Below, one piece after another: positions 49,874-57,658 of a stretch of 64,000 nt of DNA. The notes beneath the pieces were generated by a model. The model saw only the letters and a program-made list of their open reading frames with translations. It was not told where the DNA came from and did not search any database. The DNA is taken from NCBI RefSeq assembly GCF_900112615.1, contig NZ_FOMK01000002.1, forward strand, positions 620,001 to 684,000. Direction: 5' to 3'. Each line of letters starts with the position of its first letter. Position 1 is the stretch's first letter. Position numbers and translations under genes: made by a program. The DNA is from Chitinophaga sp. CF118. GTDB lineage: Bacteria; Bacteroidota; Bacteroidia; Chitinophagales; Chitinophagaceae.

Positions 49874-50959
49874 TTACTCCTCAATTTCCAGACTGTCCAT
49901 TTTATCTAATCTGGCTATTATCCCCCAGCCATAAAAGTCATTGGCGACTCCTATCAGCAATTCATTATTACCCACATTTAAGGGTATATTAAACGAAGTA
50001 TTTTCTAACGAGCAACGGCCCTCTGGTTGTTTCATAATTGGTGAGCCAAACATGTTTTTATCTACGTATAAATATTTACCGTTGATAAGTACTGATACGT
50101 CGTCACTGAATCCCAGGTTTAATTTTCTGATTTGTGCTATAGATGAATGGATGTTTGTTTTCAGCCATACAAACCTCCGTTCTTTGGTGCCTCCAAATAA
50201 CCTTGTAAGGTTAATCAATCCCCTGCGTTCTGCAATGATTGTATCCCATGGTGTTTCTTTTACGGGTAAAGGTCCGGTTTCTTCACCGGGAGCATTGATC
50301 ACCTTCCCGATTTGCCATTTTCTCAGGTAGCGTGGGTCATTATCAGTCAGATCGATCCCCTCAACAGGAGAAAGTCTTTCGGTCTCCCCGGGCTTAACAA
50401 CGAGATTCGAAATGATCACCTGTCCCTCGAATGCAATGGTACCGTGCTGACTATCAGCTTCCAGGTTGGGAATTTCAAGCGCTGTTTCGTTGTTAACATA
50501 AGCCAGCATTTGCTTACCAGATATTACCAGCTTCACATGATTCCATTTTTTTCTTTCGAAAGCAGCATTGGACTGATATTCAGGCAGCATATCCCACAGG
50601 TTCACACCTTTTAAAATGGGAGCGTACTGAATGGCCTGCGAGGCAAATCTGTTGCCCGCATTAGCTGTTCTGAAATAGAAACATTCACTTTCCTTTTCGC
50701 TGCTACGCCTGAAATACATCAACGTAAAACCCGAATCTACAGGGTCCATGTCATATTCAATGGTACCATTAGAAAAGTCCAGGTCTTTTAATACAACCTG
50801 CCCCCTGCTTAGTATCTTCATTGCAGGAACGTCTTTGTAGGTTGAAAATTCTACCATATTCGGCTTAAAATCCCAGTTCCCGGCTTTCAATGGGATTTTT
50901 TGAGCATTGGCCAGAGTGGCAAAAAGAATGGGAAATAATGCGGCTAGTTTGTGGGTCAT
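49874..50959 (-). CDS. Secreted LamG/DUF1080-like beta-sandwich protein
   Basis: 361 aa with a signal peptide (MTHKLAALFPILFATLANA-Q). The region 45-190 has a concanavalin/LamG-like jelly-roll pattern (SNGTIEYDMDPVDSGFTLMYF, KKWNHVKLVISGKQMLAYVN, GTIAFEGQVIISNLVVKPGE) resembling DUF1080 3-keto-disaccharide hydrolases. The C-terminal part (about 220-350) has a second beta domain with VSVLINGKYLYVDKN and GNNELLIGVANDFYG. No catalytic residue assigned. The divergent neighbour is a membrane-tethered sensor whose outer half is also LamG-like, so the two may be functionally linked. Confidence 0.7.
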   Translation of the reverse strand: MTHKLAALFPILFATLANAQKIPLKAGNWDFKPNMVEFSTYKDVPAMKILSRGQVVLKDLDFSNGTIEYDMDPVDSGFTLMYFRRSSEKESECFYFRTANAGNRFASQAIQYAPILKGVNLWDMLPEYQSNAAFERKKWNHVKLVISGKQMLAYVNNETALEIPNLEADSQHGTIAFEGQVIISNLVVKPGETERLSPVEGIDLTDNDPRYLRKWQIGKVINAPGEETGPLPVKETPWDTIIAERRGLINLTRLFGGTKERRFVWLKTNIHSSIAQIRKLNLGFSDDVSVLINGKYLYVDKNMFGSPIMKQPEGRCSLENTSFNIPLNVGNNELLIGVANDFYGWGIIARLDKMDSLEIEE

Positions 50960-51070
50960 ATTCTGATTTTTAATTCAGCCACGAATATGAATTATCATTA
51001 AATTTATAGTGATTCATCTCTGAGCCAAGTTTATACAAGTTGGTTCAAGCTCATAATCATCTATCAACAA

Positions 51071-52306
51071 ATGGATTATAACGCCGAAAATATCTATATA
51101 CAAAAGTGTCTTGTGCTGATTGAAGCCAGGTTTAACCGGGGGCAAAGTACTGACTGGACAAGTTATGACTTTGAAAAACTGAGTGATGCCATCCAGGAAA
51201 CGACGGGTGTAACCCTCAGTATAACCACTTTAAAACGGATTTGGGGTAAGCTGCCATACAATAATATTCCGGCAACCACTACCCTGAACACCTTAGCATT
51301 GTTTTCAGGGTTCAGGGACTGGCGGGAATTCAAGCAACAGTATACACCTACACCTGTAACTGAATATAAAGCGGCACCAAAGAAGATCAGCTTAAAATGG
51401 TTGTACTTGTCATTATTGTGTTTGCCCGTAATAGGATATCTTTTATTGCATGGGAAAGCCGTTAATCCGGCAGCCTACTCATTCAGCAGTAATAAGGTGG
51501 TTACAGAAGGCGTTCCCAATTCTGTAATTTTCAAATATGACGCCAGTGCCGCCGGAACAGATTCCGTATTCATCGCACAAACATGGGATACAAGGCGTAA
51601 AATTGGCGTATCTAAGGACCGTAAGGAATATTCTGCCATCTATTATTATCCCGGCTATTTCAGGGCAAAACTGATGATTGGGAAACAGATTGTTAAAGAG
51701 CATGATCTCCTGATCACTTCCAATGGCTGGGTGGTGCTGATAGATGATAATACTGTGCCCGTTTATCTGAAAAAAGAAGAATTCCAGAAGGGGAAAACGA
51801 TTGAGGTAGATGAGCCTACTATCCGGTCTTACAACCTTACCTTGCAACCACAGGCCCCTATGCTCCGGTTTATTAATGTGCTGGATCTTGGTGGTATACG
51901 AGATGATAATTTCACACTTGAGACTTCTGTGAAAAGTGATTTCCGGCAGGGCTCTGCTGTTTGTCAGCGGGTGGATATTCTTATATTATGCAAGGCCGAT
52001 GTAATTAGTATTCCTCTCTGTGCCAAAGCCTGCGTTGGTGATTTATCACTGCATGCTGCTGGTAAATCGGTGCAAAGTAAAGATGCTGATCTCTCAAAAT
52101 TTGGCTGTGATCTCAGTCAGTGGGTGAACCTTAGGGTTGAAACAAAAGACAGGCACATGCGCTTCATCGTGAATGGAGAAGAAGCGTATGCACTGGACTT
52201 CCCCAATCTCCCAACGGATATAGTGGGACTTCAATACCGTTTCAATGGCATTGGAGCTGTAAAGGATACCCGCTTTATAAAAGGAGCGCGTGTCATTTCT
52301 CTTTAG
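51071..52306 (+). CDS. Membrane-tethered HTH-like regulator with extracytoplasmic LamG-like domain
   Basis: 411 aa. A cytoplasmic domain (about 1-95) with FEKLSDAIQETTGVTLSITTL, KRIWGKLPYN and TLNTLALFSGFRDWREF resembles the helix-turn-helix-type N terminus seen in Chitinophaga-like membrane proteins. A single membrane helix (about 108-127; WLYLSLLCLPVIGYLLLHG) precedes the extracytoplasmic half (about 130-411), which contains two beta domains, the last LamG-like (VNLRVETKDRHMRFIVNGEEAYALDFPN, split motif MRFIVNGEEAYAL). The layout fits a one-component sensor. DNA binding is inferred only. Confidence 0.6.
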   Translation: MDYNAENIYIQKCLVLIEARFNRGQSTDWTSYDFEKLSDAIQETTGVTLSITTLKRIWGKLPYNNIPATTTLNTLALFSGFRDWREFKQQYTPTPVTEYKAAPKKISLKWLYLSLLCLPVIGYLLLHGKAVNPAAYSFSSNKVVTEGVPNSVIFKYDASAAGTDSVFIAQTWDTRRKIGVSKDRKEYSAIYYYPGYFRAKLMIGKQIVKEHDLLITSNGWVVLIDDNTVPVYLKKEEFQKGKTIEVDEPTIRSYNLTLQPQAPMLRFINVLDLGGIRDDNFTLETSVKSDFRQGSAVCQRVDILILCKADVISIPLCAKACVGDLSLHAAGKSVQSKDADLSKFGCDLSQWVNLRVETKDRHMRFIVNGEEAYALDFPNLPTDIVGLQYRFNGIGAVKDTRFIKGARVISL

Positions 52307-53279
52307 CTTTCTTTTTGAAGAAACCTCTTAATAAGAAGTTGTGTTGAGCCGCCTCCAGGTCTTCATCCAGTTTCTGGCTGCTGGTTTCCAGATTCTTTAT
52401 GATGATTTTCAGCGAGTTTGCCGCAGCTGAATCATTCAATAATACACCAACAGCATTACTCTTCTCGTTTAGCCTGTCGCTCATTGTTTTGAGATTGGCG
52501 GTGAATCTGGAAATAGAACCAGATGCCATCTGCAGTTCAGATAATGTTCCGCTGATATCACCATACATGGTGGTGTCTGTCACCAGCTTATTGATTGAGC
52601 TTCCTGGTCTATTCAGTTTACCTGAGAAGTTTCTAAAATCAGATAGTACGGTTTTGCTGGTAGCAGATGTAACCTTGAAATTATCGGAAATATCCTGCAG
52701 ATTATTGATGGTTGCAGTCAACTTCCCAGCCATGGCAGGGTCGTTTAATATAGTTGCCAATGCACCGTTTCCACTATCGATCTTTTTGGCAATACTTTTA
52801 AAGCTGGTGGTAATCTCCGCCAGGTTTTTATTATTGATCTGCAGGGTAGCCAGCATATCATCTGTGGTGAGTGCTTTTTCCACTTTTAAGAAACTATTTT
52901 TTTCTGCCACCGGAGCTGTAGCTGTTCCACCATAAATAATTACAATTTTATTTCCGATTAAACCATCGGAACCGATCTTTGCCATTGCATCTTTATGGAT
53001 GTGGGCTTCTGCTTTTTTTTCAATGCTCATTGTTACCAATACTTCTCTGTCACCATAAAAACTGATGTCTTTTACAGTTCCTACTTTTACACCGGAAAAC
53101 CAGACATTGCCACCTTGCAGCAAACCTCCCACATCATCAAAAACAGCATTGATGGTAATAGATTTTACGAAAGTTTTTTTCTGGTTTCCTAAAGTAAATA
53201 TAGTAATCACTAAAATCACTAAACCCAGGAATACAAAGATTCCCAATATAACAGGACGGTTATTTTTAAACATGCTCAT
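52293..53279 (-). CDS. mlaD: MlaD-like MCE-domain lipid-transport protein
   Basis: 328 aa. N-terminal membrane helix (about 9-30: PVILGIFVFLGLVILVITIF), one MCE domain (about 40-120: NAVFDDVGGLLQGGNVWFSGVKVGTVKDI, KIGSDGLIGNKIVII), then a long helical tail. MCE proteins form hexameric rings that shuttle phospholipids across the periplasm. Its ATG overlaps the stop of the ATPase gene (ATGA). The last 14 nt overlap the convergent gene ending at 52306. Confidence 0.93.
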   Translation of the reverse strand: MSMFKNNRPVILGIFVFLGLVILVITIFTLGNQKKTFVKSITINAVFDDVGGLLQGGNVWFSGVKVGTVKDISFYGDREVLVTMSIEKKAEAHIHKDAMAKIGSDGLIGNKIVIIYGGTATAPVAEKNSFLKVEKALTTDDMLATLQINNKNLAEITTSFKSIAKKIDSGNGALATILNDPAMAGKLTATINNLQDISDNFKVTSATSKTVLSDFRNFSGKLNRPGSSINKLVTDTTMYGDISGTLSELQMASGSISRFTANLKTMSDRLNEKSNAVGVLLNDSAAANSLKIIIKNLETSSQKLDEDLEAAQHNFLLRGFFKKKAKEK

Positions 53280-54034
53280 TTGGCGTTAATAAAATTGTAA
53301 TCATAAAATGTTCTCACATTTTCATTGTCTGTATTAAAGACTTCTTCAAAACTTCCCTGCATCAGGAATTTACCGTCCAGCAACATAGCTACTCTATCGG
53401 CCGTTTCCTTTGCGCAAACAAGATCGTGGGTAATGATAATAGCCGTGGTATTGTATTGCTCGCGTACCTGAACAATCAGTTTATTGATTTCAATACTGGT
53501 GATCGGATCAAGACCTGAAGTAGGTTCATCATATAGCATAATTTCCGGTTTCAGGATTAAAGTACGTGCAATACCGATACGTTTCTTTTGTCCGCCAGAC
53601 AATTCCGAAGGCATCTGGTTAATCGTCTGTGATAAGCCTACATCACTCAGCACTTCTTCAATAGCGGCATTCACTTCTTTACGGCTTAAATTCCGCAGGT
53701 TTCTTACCAGTGGAAATTCAAGGTTCTGTTTTACACTCATGCTATCATATAAAGCACTGCTCTGGAAAGAAAATCCTATTTTCAATCTTAATTTCTGCAA
53801 TTCAGCATCGCTGATCTTATCGACCTCCCTTCCCAGCACCTTCACTGTTCCACTGTCTGGTTTCAGCAGGCCGGAGATTATTTTGATCAGAACAGATTTT
53901 CCACTGCCGGAACGACCGAGAACTGCAATGTTTTCTCCTTTTTCTATTTCAATGTCAATTCCATTTAGTACTGAAAGAGTCCCAAAAGATTTTTTCAGAT
54001 TTTTTATGGAGATTATCACATCATTTATATCCAT
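53276..54034 (-). CDS. mlaF: MlaF-like ABC ATPase
   Basis: 252 aa. Walker A GRSGSGKSV (about residues 39-47), Q loop FSFQSSALYDSMSV (about 86-99), signature LSGGQKKR (about 145-152), Walker B IMLYDEPTSGLDP (about 165-177) and H switch ITHDL (about 201). The SALYDSMSV segment is typical of MlaF/Ttg2A/Mkl ATPases. It powers the MlaE-D lipid transporter. The gene lies between mlaE (26 nt) and mlaD (4-nt overlap). Confidence 0.96.
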   Translation of the reverse strand: MDINDVIISIKNLKKSFGTLSVLNGIDIEIEKGENIAVLGRSGSGKSVLIKIISGLLKPDSGTVKVLGREVDKISDAELQKLRLKIGFSFQSSALYDSMSVKQNLEFPLVRNLRNLSRKEVNAAIEEVLSDVGLSQTINQMPSELSGGQKKRIGIARTLILKPEIMLYDEPTSGLDPITSIEINKLIVQVREQYNTTAIIITHDLVCAKETADRVAMLLDGKFLMQGSFEEVFNTDNENVRTFYDYNFINAK

Positions 54035-54060
54035 TAATTTTTGTTTTCAATTTTATAATT

Positions 54061-54870
54061 TTACCTGAATTCATTTATCACCTGAACGATCAACATTTCT
54101 TCAATAAAGATCATAAACATAGCAAGCACTACAGCCATATTTGCGGCCCGTCCCACACCCTGGGTACCATTCTGTGCATTATATCCCTGGTAACATCCAG
54201 CCACTCCAATAGTGAAACCATAAACAACGGATTTTAAAAGAGATGAAAAAATATCCAGGAATGTAATGGTACTGAAGGCACTTTTAAAAAAAGCAGTTAT
54301 GCTTGTTTGCTCATTCTGATGTACATTCAGGTAGGAGCCCATCATTCCAACAAAACCTGTATATGTTACTAATACCGGTAACATAAGTGTAGTAGCCAGA
54401 ATACGGGTTGAAACAAGGAATTTAAATGGATTTGTTGCAGATACCTCCATAGCATCAATTTGTTCGGTTACCTTCATAGAACCTAATTCTGCTCCCATAT
54501 TAGAACCTACCTTACCAGCAGCTATCAAAGCTGTTACCAATGGAGCCAGCGCCCGGATAATAGCGATTGATATAAGGGAAGGCAGCCACGAACTTGCTCC
54601 GAAGGTCGATAAGGATGGACGTGATTGTTTAGTAAAAACAAAACCTGTAATAAAACCCGTTAATGATATAAGCCCCAGAGATCTGTATCCAACCTGGTAA
54701 CATTGATTGATGATTTCTTTAAACTCAAATGGAGGGGAAAAAGCTACTTTAAAAAAACGTATAATGAACTTATGAACATTATATAAAGTCAGAAAAAACA
54801 GATCTGTTTTTTCTGAAATGAAATATTTTATCCCTGGTAAACCTTCTGATTTTTCTGGATCAACTTTCAT
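54061..54870 (-). CDS. mlaE: MlaE-like permease
   Basis: 269 aa. The permease family motif spans GLISLTGFITGFVFTKQSRPSL (about residues 69-90) and RALAPLVTALIAAGKVGSNMGAELGSMKVTEQIDAMEVSATNP (about 110-155, split at GKVGSNMGAELGSMKVTEQI), with five or six helices. It forms the membrane channel of the Mla-type phospholipid transporter. First gene of mlaEFD; the substrate-binding MlaC and MlaB partners of proteobacteria are absent here, as usual in Bacteroidota. Confidence 0.94.
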   Translation of the reverse strand: MKVDPEKSEGLPGIKYFISEKTDLFFLTLYNVHKFIIRFFKVAFSPPFEFKEIINQCYQVGYRSLGLISLTGFITGFVFTKQSRPSLSTFGASSWLPSLISIAIIRALAPLVTALIAAGKVGSNMGAELGSMKVTEQIDAMEVSATNPFKFLVSTRILATTLMLPVLVTYTGFVGMMGSYLNVHQNEQTSITAFFKSAFSTITFLDIFSSLLKSVVYGFTIGVAGCYQGYNAQNGTQGVGRAANMAVVLAMFMIFIEEMLIVQVINEFR

Positions 54871-55029
54871 CTTATTATACGTTAGGGTTAATTAATATAA
54901 AACCTTATGTAAGACAATATCGGCCATTTTTTTATCATCATGGGAACGAGCTGGCTTTTATGTACATTTACAACAATCCTACCTTCCTTATACAATTACT
55001 TTGCCTGAAACGAATTAATATAAAACAAT

Positions 55030-55407
55030 ATGACTCCCAAGAGAACAGGTATCTATATGGACCATTCAAATGCCCATCTGATCGAGTTCCCAATCGCCCC
55101 CATGGAAGAGCTGATCACATCAAAATTCACACATGAGGAAAAAGTATTCAGTGTGAGTAAAAGTGAGAACCTGATGCATAATAAGGAACAGCATGAACAA
55201 TCAGCTTATTACAAAAAAATCGGGGAAGCGATTAAAAACCACAGTGAAGTGTTGCTTTTTGGCCCCACCGAAGCCAAATCCGAACTGCTGAACCTGTTAA
55301 AAAACGATCATCATTTCAAAGATATAAAGATAAGTATAGAAGATACTGACAAGCTTACCGAACAACAGCAACAAGACTTTACAATAGCATTCTTTTCAAA
55401 AAAATAA
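55030..55407 (+). CDS. Small eRF1-domain-like (baeRF-type) protein
   Basis: 125 aa, cytoplasmic. The N-terminal strand TGIYMDHSNAHLIEF and the C-terminal half (HSEVLLFGPTEAKSELLNLL at about 71-90, followed by KISIEDTDKLTEQQQQDFTI) resemble a truncated domain of bacterial archaeo-eukaryotic release-factor-like (baeRF) proteins; the shared GPTxAKxEL is the best anchor. Those proteins may bind RNA or ribosomes. The catalytic GGQ motif is absent. Function unknown. Its operon partner, 13 nt downstream, is a DUF1360-like membrane protein. Confidence 0.65.
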   Translation: MTPKRTGIYMDHSNAHLIEFPIAPMEELITSKFTHEEKVFSVSKSENLMHNKEQHEQSAYYKKIGEAIKNHSEVLLFGPTEAKSELLNLLKNDHHFKDIKISIEDTDKLTEQQQQDFTIAFFSKK

Positions 55408-55420
55408 CGCAGTAACGATA

Positions 55421-55792
55421 ATGATTAAGATGCAAATATGCTGGCTTTTTATATTAGCCATACCTATTGCCTGTGTGGCATGGACTGTTACCCATGAGGA
55501 AGTATTCCGTGAACCAAGAGAATATTTCACAAAACGTAGCGAATTGGGGAAATCATTACTGGAAAGGAAGTTCTTCTACATTTTCACTTGTGAATATTGT
55601 TTCAGCCATTATATAACTATTTTAGCGTTGGTCCTTACAGGGTATAAGTTGTTACTGGATGACTGGAGAGGATATTTAATTGCAGGGTTTGCACTGGTAT
55701 GGATAGCCAATGTCTATATGAATCTGTTTGGGATGATCCGGCTGGGAATGAAAAAAGACAGAACAGAGATAAAAAAGATGGAGGAGGAATAG
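55421..55792 (+). CDS. DUF1360-like small membrane protein
   Basis: 123 aa (ATG 55430 is an alternative start). Helices at about residues 4-24, 56-76 and 85-106. The conserved CEYCFSHYIT (about 52-61) with a Cys-x-x-Cys pair followed by a helix matches the DUF1360-type pattern. Function unknown. It ends 10 nt from the convergent GH9 stop, with a small GGAGGA/TCCTCC hairpin (55783-55802) across both ends as the only terminator. Confidence 0.7.
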   Translation: MIKMQICWLFILAIPIACVAWTVTHEEVFREPREYFTKRSELGKSLLERKFFYIFTCEYCFSHYITILALVLTGYKLLLDDWRGYLIAGFALVWIANVYMNLFGMIRLGMKKDRTEIKKMEEE

Positions 55793-55802
55793 AACATCCT
55801 CC

Positions 55803-57548
55803 TTACTTACGCGATAAAACCTCCATCGCGCTAACCAGATACACCAATGGTGCATTCCAGTTAATCGCTATTTCATTGGATGCATAAGCTCCATCCTGAT
55901 CGGTATAAGATGTTTCAGGTTCCTTATGCTCGTAATTAACCTTATCCTGGCGGCCTTCATTTGGCCCTCCTACCAGTAATCCCGGAACCGGTTCATTGAT
56001 ACCATCAGCTATAGAAGGACGATGATGCGGGTGCATAGGTGATTTACAGCCAATACCTGTTACAAAACAATATCCTGTTGCATTACGGCCCAACAGATAA
56101 TCTATATTCGTTAATGCCCATTCCAGGTATTTTTTATCTGCCGCAACCAGGTATGCATTCATTAACAGGATTCCCTGATTAGCTGCTACACTATTGCTTC
56201 CCCATATAAAGTCTTTTTTGGTATTACCCATTACCGTATGAAAAGTATTAGCAGGCATATAATTATCAGCCAGAGTTAAAAGCCGGTTTTTCATGATGCG
56301 GATCATAACCTTTGCATATTCGGGCATTTGATTTTCATGACGCAATAAGGTGTAATAACCCAGCATCCCTACAGAACTCCAGGATGGCACTCTAATGTCC
56401 TCACGCATTTGCGCTAAAACCTTCTCAAAATACATTTTGCTACCAGTAGTAGTAAAAAGTTCTGCAGCTGCCCATAACCATTCATCTCCAAAATTCTTAT
56501 CTCCATATCCGCCAGTCGTAATTTGAGGTAACTTTTCCTTATTCATCTCATCCTGATTGTAAGGCATATCAGGATTCTTCAAGGCCCAGCTCCAGGCTCT
56601 TTCCGCGGCAGACTGGCAACTATCAGCCAGACCAGGAAACTGGTTCCCGTATTTTCTGAAAATCCGGGCTCCCTGCGCCATTACAGCCACCAGGTTCAGG
56701 GCAGCAGCTGTACCTTTCTGTACAACATAACGTGGAGCAATAGCCTTATCCGGCATAATCATACCATCAAAGTTAGCATTGGTACATTTGTTATATACAC
56801 CGCCATCCTGCGGGTCCTGCATGCTCAACATCCAGCGCATATTGTACAAGGCTTCATCCAGTATATCGGGTACTCTGTTTCTGCTTTCAGGAATGTTTGT
56901 ATTCAGGGAATCGAAGTAACGTGGAAAATCTTCATAAGCAGACAGCAAAGTAGCAGTGCTGATGCCACTATTTACCACATATTTGTTATAATCACCGGCA
57001 TCATACCATCCACCAGGAGTGGCAATTGCTGATCCTGTTGCCCGCTTTTTAAAAGCTGCGGAAGAGTGAATTAATACAGTCGTATCAGGATGTCCTTCTT
57101 TACGGCTCCATTTACCTGCAAATGCCGGTAACAAGGGCATGGATGCCCGTTGATAATAAAATGCTTTAAGTGAGGCAATAGCCACTTCCCTAAACACATG
57201 ATGCTGAATCTTGAAATTACATGAACGGCCCACTCCCTTTATGTCCAGGTAAAAAGACCCGGTATCATGCAACTGGCTAAAGTTAGCTTCACATGTTTTC
57301 AGAGAGGAATAAGCAGATAGAACGGGATGCTCCAATACCCCATTAAAAACAACGTTGCCAGTACTGCCGGCAATGATCCGGAATGGCTTACCGGCTGCAT
57401 CTGCGATCATTACAACGGCTACTTTAGGTTCATTCGGATAAAACCCAACCTGGTTGATCTTTATATCGTCTGAAATTCCCTGAGCATTTGCGGCTGCAGT
57501 ATTCAGGCTCATAAGAAAAATCAATCCGGTTTTATAAATATTGCGCAT
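55803..57548 (-). CDS. GH9 endoglucanase with N-terminal Ig-like domain
   Basis: 581 aa with a signal peptide (MRNIYKTGLIFLMSLNTAAANA-Q). An Ig-like CelD_N domain (about residues 28-115: IKINQVGFYPNEPKVAVVM) precedes the (alpha/alpha)6 GH9 barrel. The catalytic base region is GGWYDAGDYNKY with Asp183/Asp186; later motifs are MHPHHRPS (about 505) and the acid Glu559 in ASNEIAINWN. GH9 enzymes cut cellulose, xyloglucan or mixed-linkage glucans. Exported; periplasmic or surface, no sorting domain. Last gene of the PUL enzyme set. Confidence 0.95.
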   Translation of the reverse strand: MRNIYKTGLIFLMSLNTAAANAQGISDDIKINQVGFYPNEPKVAVVMIADAAGKPFRIIAGSTGNVVFNGVLEHPVLSAYSSLKTCEANFSQLHDTGSFYLDIKGVGRSCNFKIQHHVFREVAIASLKAFYYQRASMPLLPAFAGKWSRKEGHPDTTVLIHSSAAFKKRATGSAIATPGGWYDAGDYNKYVVNSGISTATLLSAYEDFPRYFDSLNTNIPESRNRVPDILDEALYNMRWMLSMQDPQDGGVYNKCTNANFDGMIMPDKAIAPRYVVQKGTAAALNLVAVMAQGARIFRKYGNQFPGLADSCQSAAERAWSWALKNPDMPYNQDEMNKEKLPQITTGGYGDKNFGDEWLWAAAELFTTTGSKMYFEKVLAQMREDIRVPSWSSVGMLGYYTLLRHENQMPEYAKVMIRIMKNRLLTLADNYMPANTFHTVMGNTKKDFIWGSNSVAANQGILLMNAYLVAADKKYLEWALTNIDYLLGRNATGYCFVTGIGCKSPMHPHHRPSIADGINEPVPGLLVGGPNEGRQDKVNYEHKEPETSYTDQDGAYASNEIAINWNAPLVYLVSAMEVLSRK

Positions 57549-57567
57549 AAGCTATCCTTCTTCATTG

Positions 57568-57587
57568 AAGTTAAATATATTTAACTT
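57568..57587. promoter_or_regulatory. 20-bp perfect palindrome upstream of GH9
   Basis: Perfectly self-complementary with core GTTAAATATATTTAAC, ending 20 nt before the GH9 ATG (57548). Its symmetry fits an operator, or a small hairpin in the leader. No T-run context for termination towards GH9. Confidence 0.5.
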
Positions 57588-57611
57588 TTTTGACTTAGAT
57601 AGATGAAATAA

Positions 57612-57642
57612 AAAAGCCCCGGCTTAGTTAGCCAGGGCTTTT
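57612..57642 (-). terminator. Terminator of the GH35 gene
   Basis: AAAAGCCCcGGCT pairs with AGCCaGGGCTTTT (one mismatch) around TAGTT, 17 nt past the stop at 57659 and before GH9; it should separate GH9 transcription from GH35. Confidence 0.75.
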
Positions 57643-57658
57643 CAAATAGCTTCCCTCT

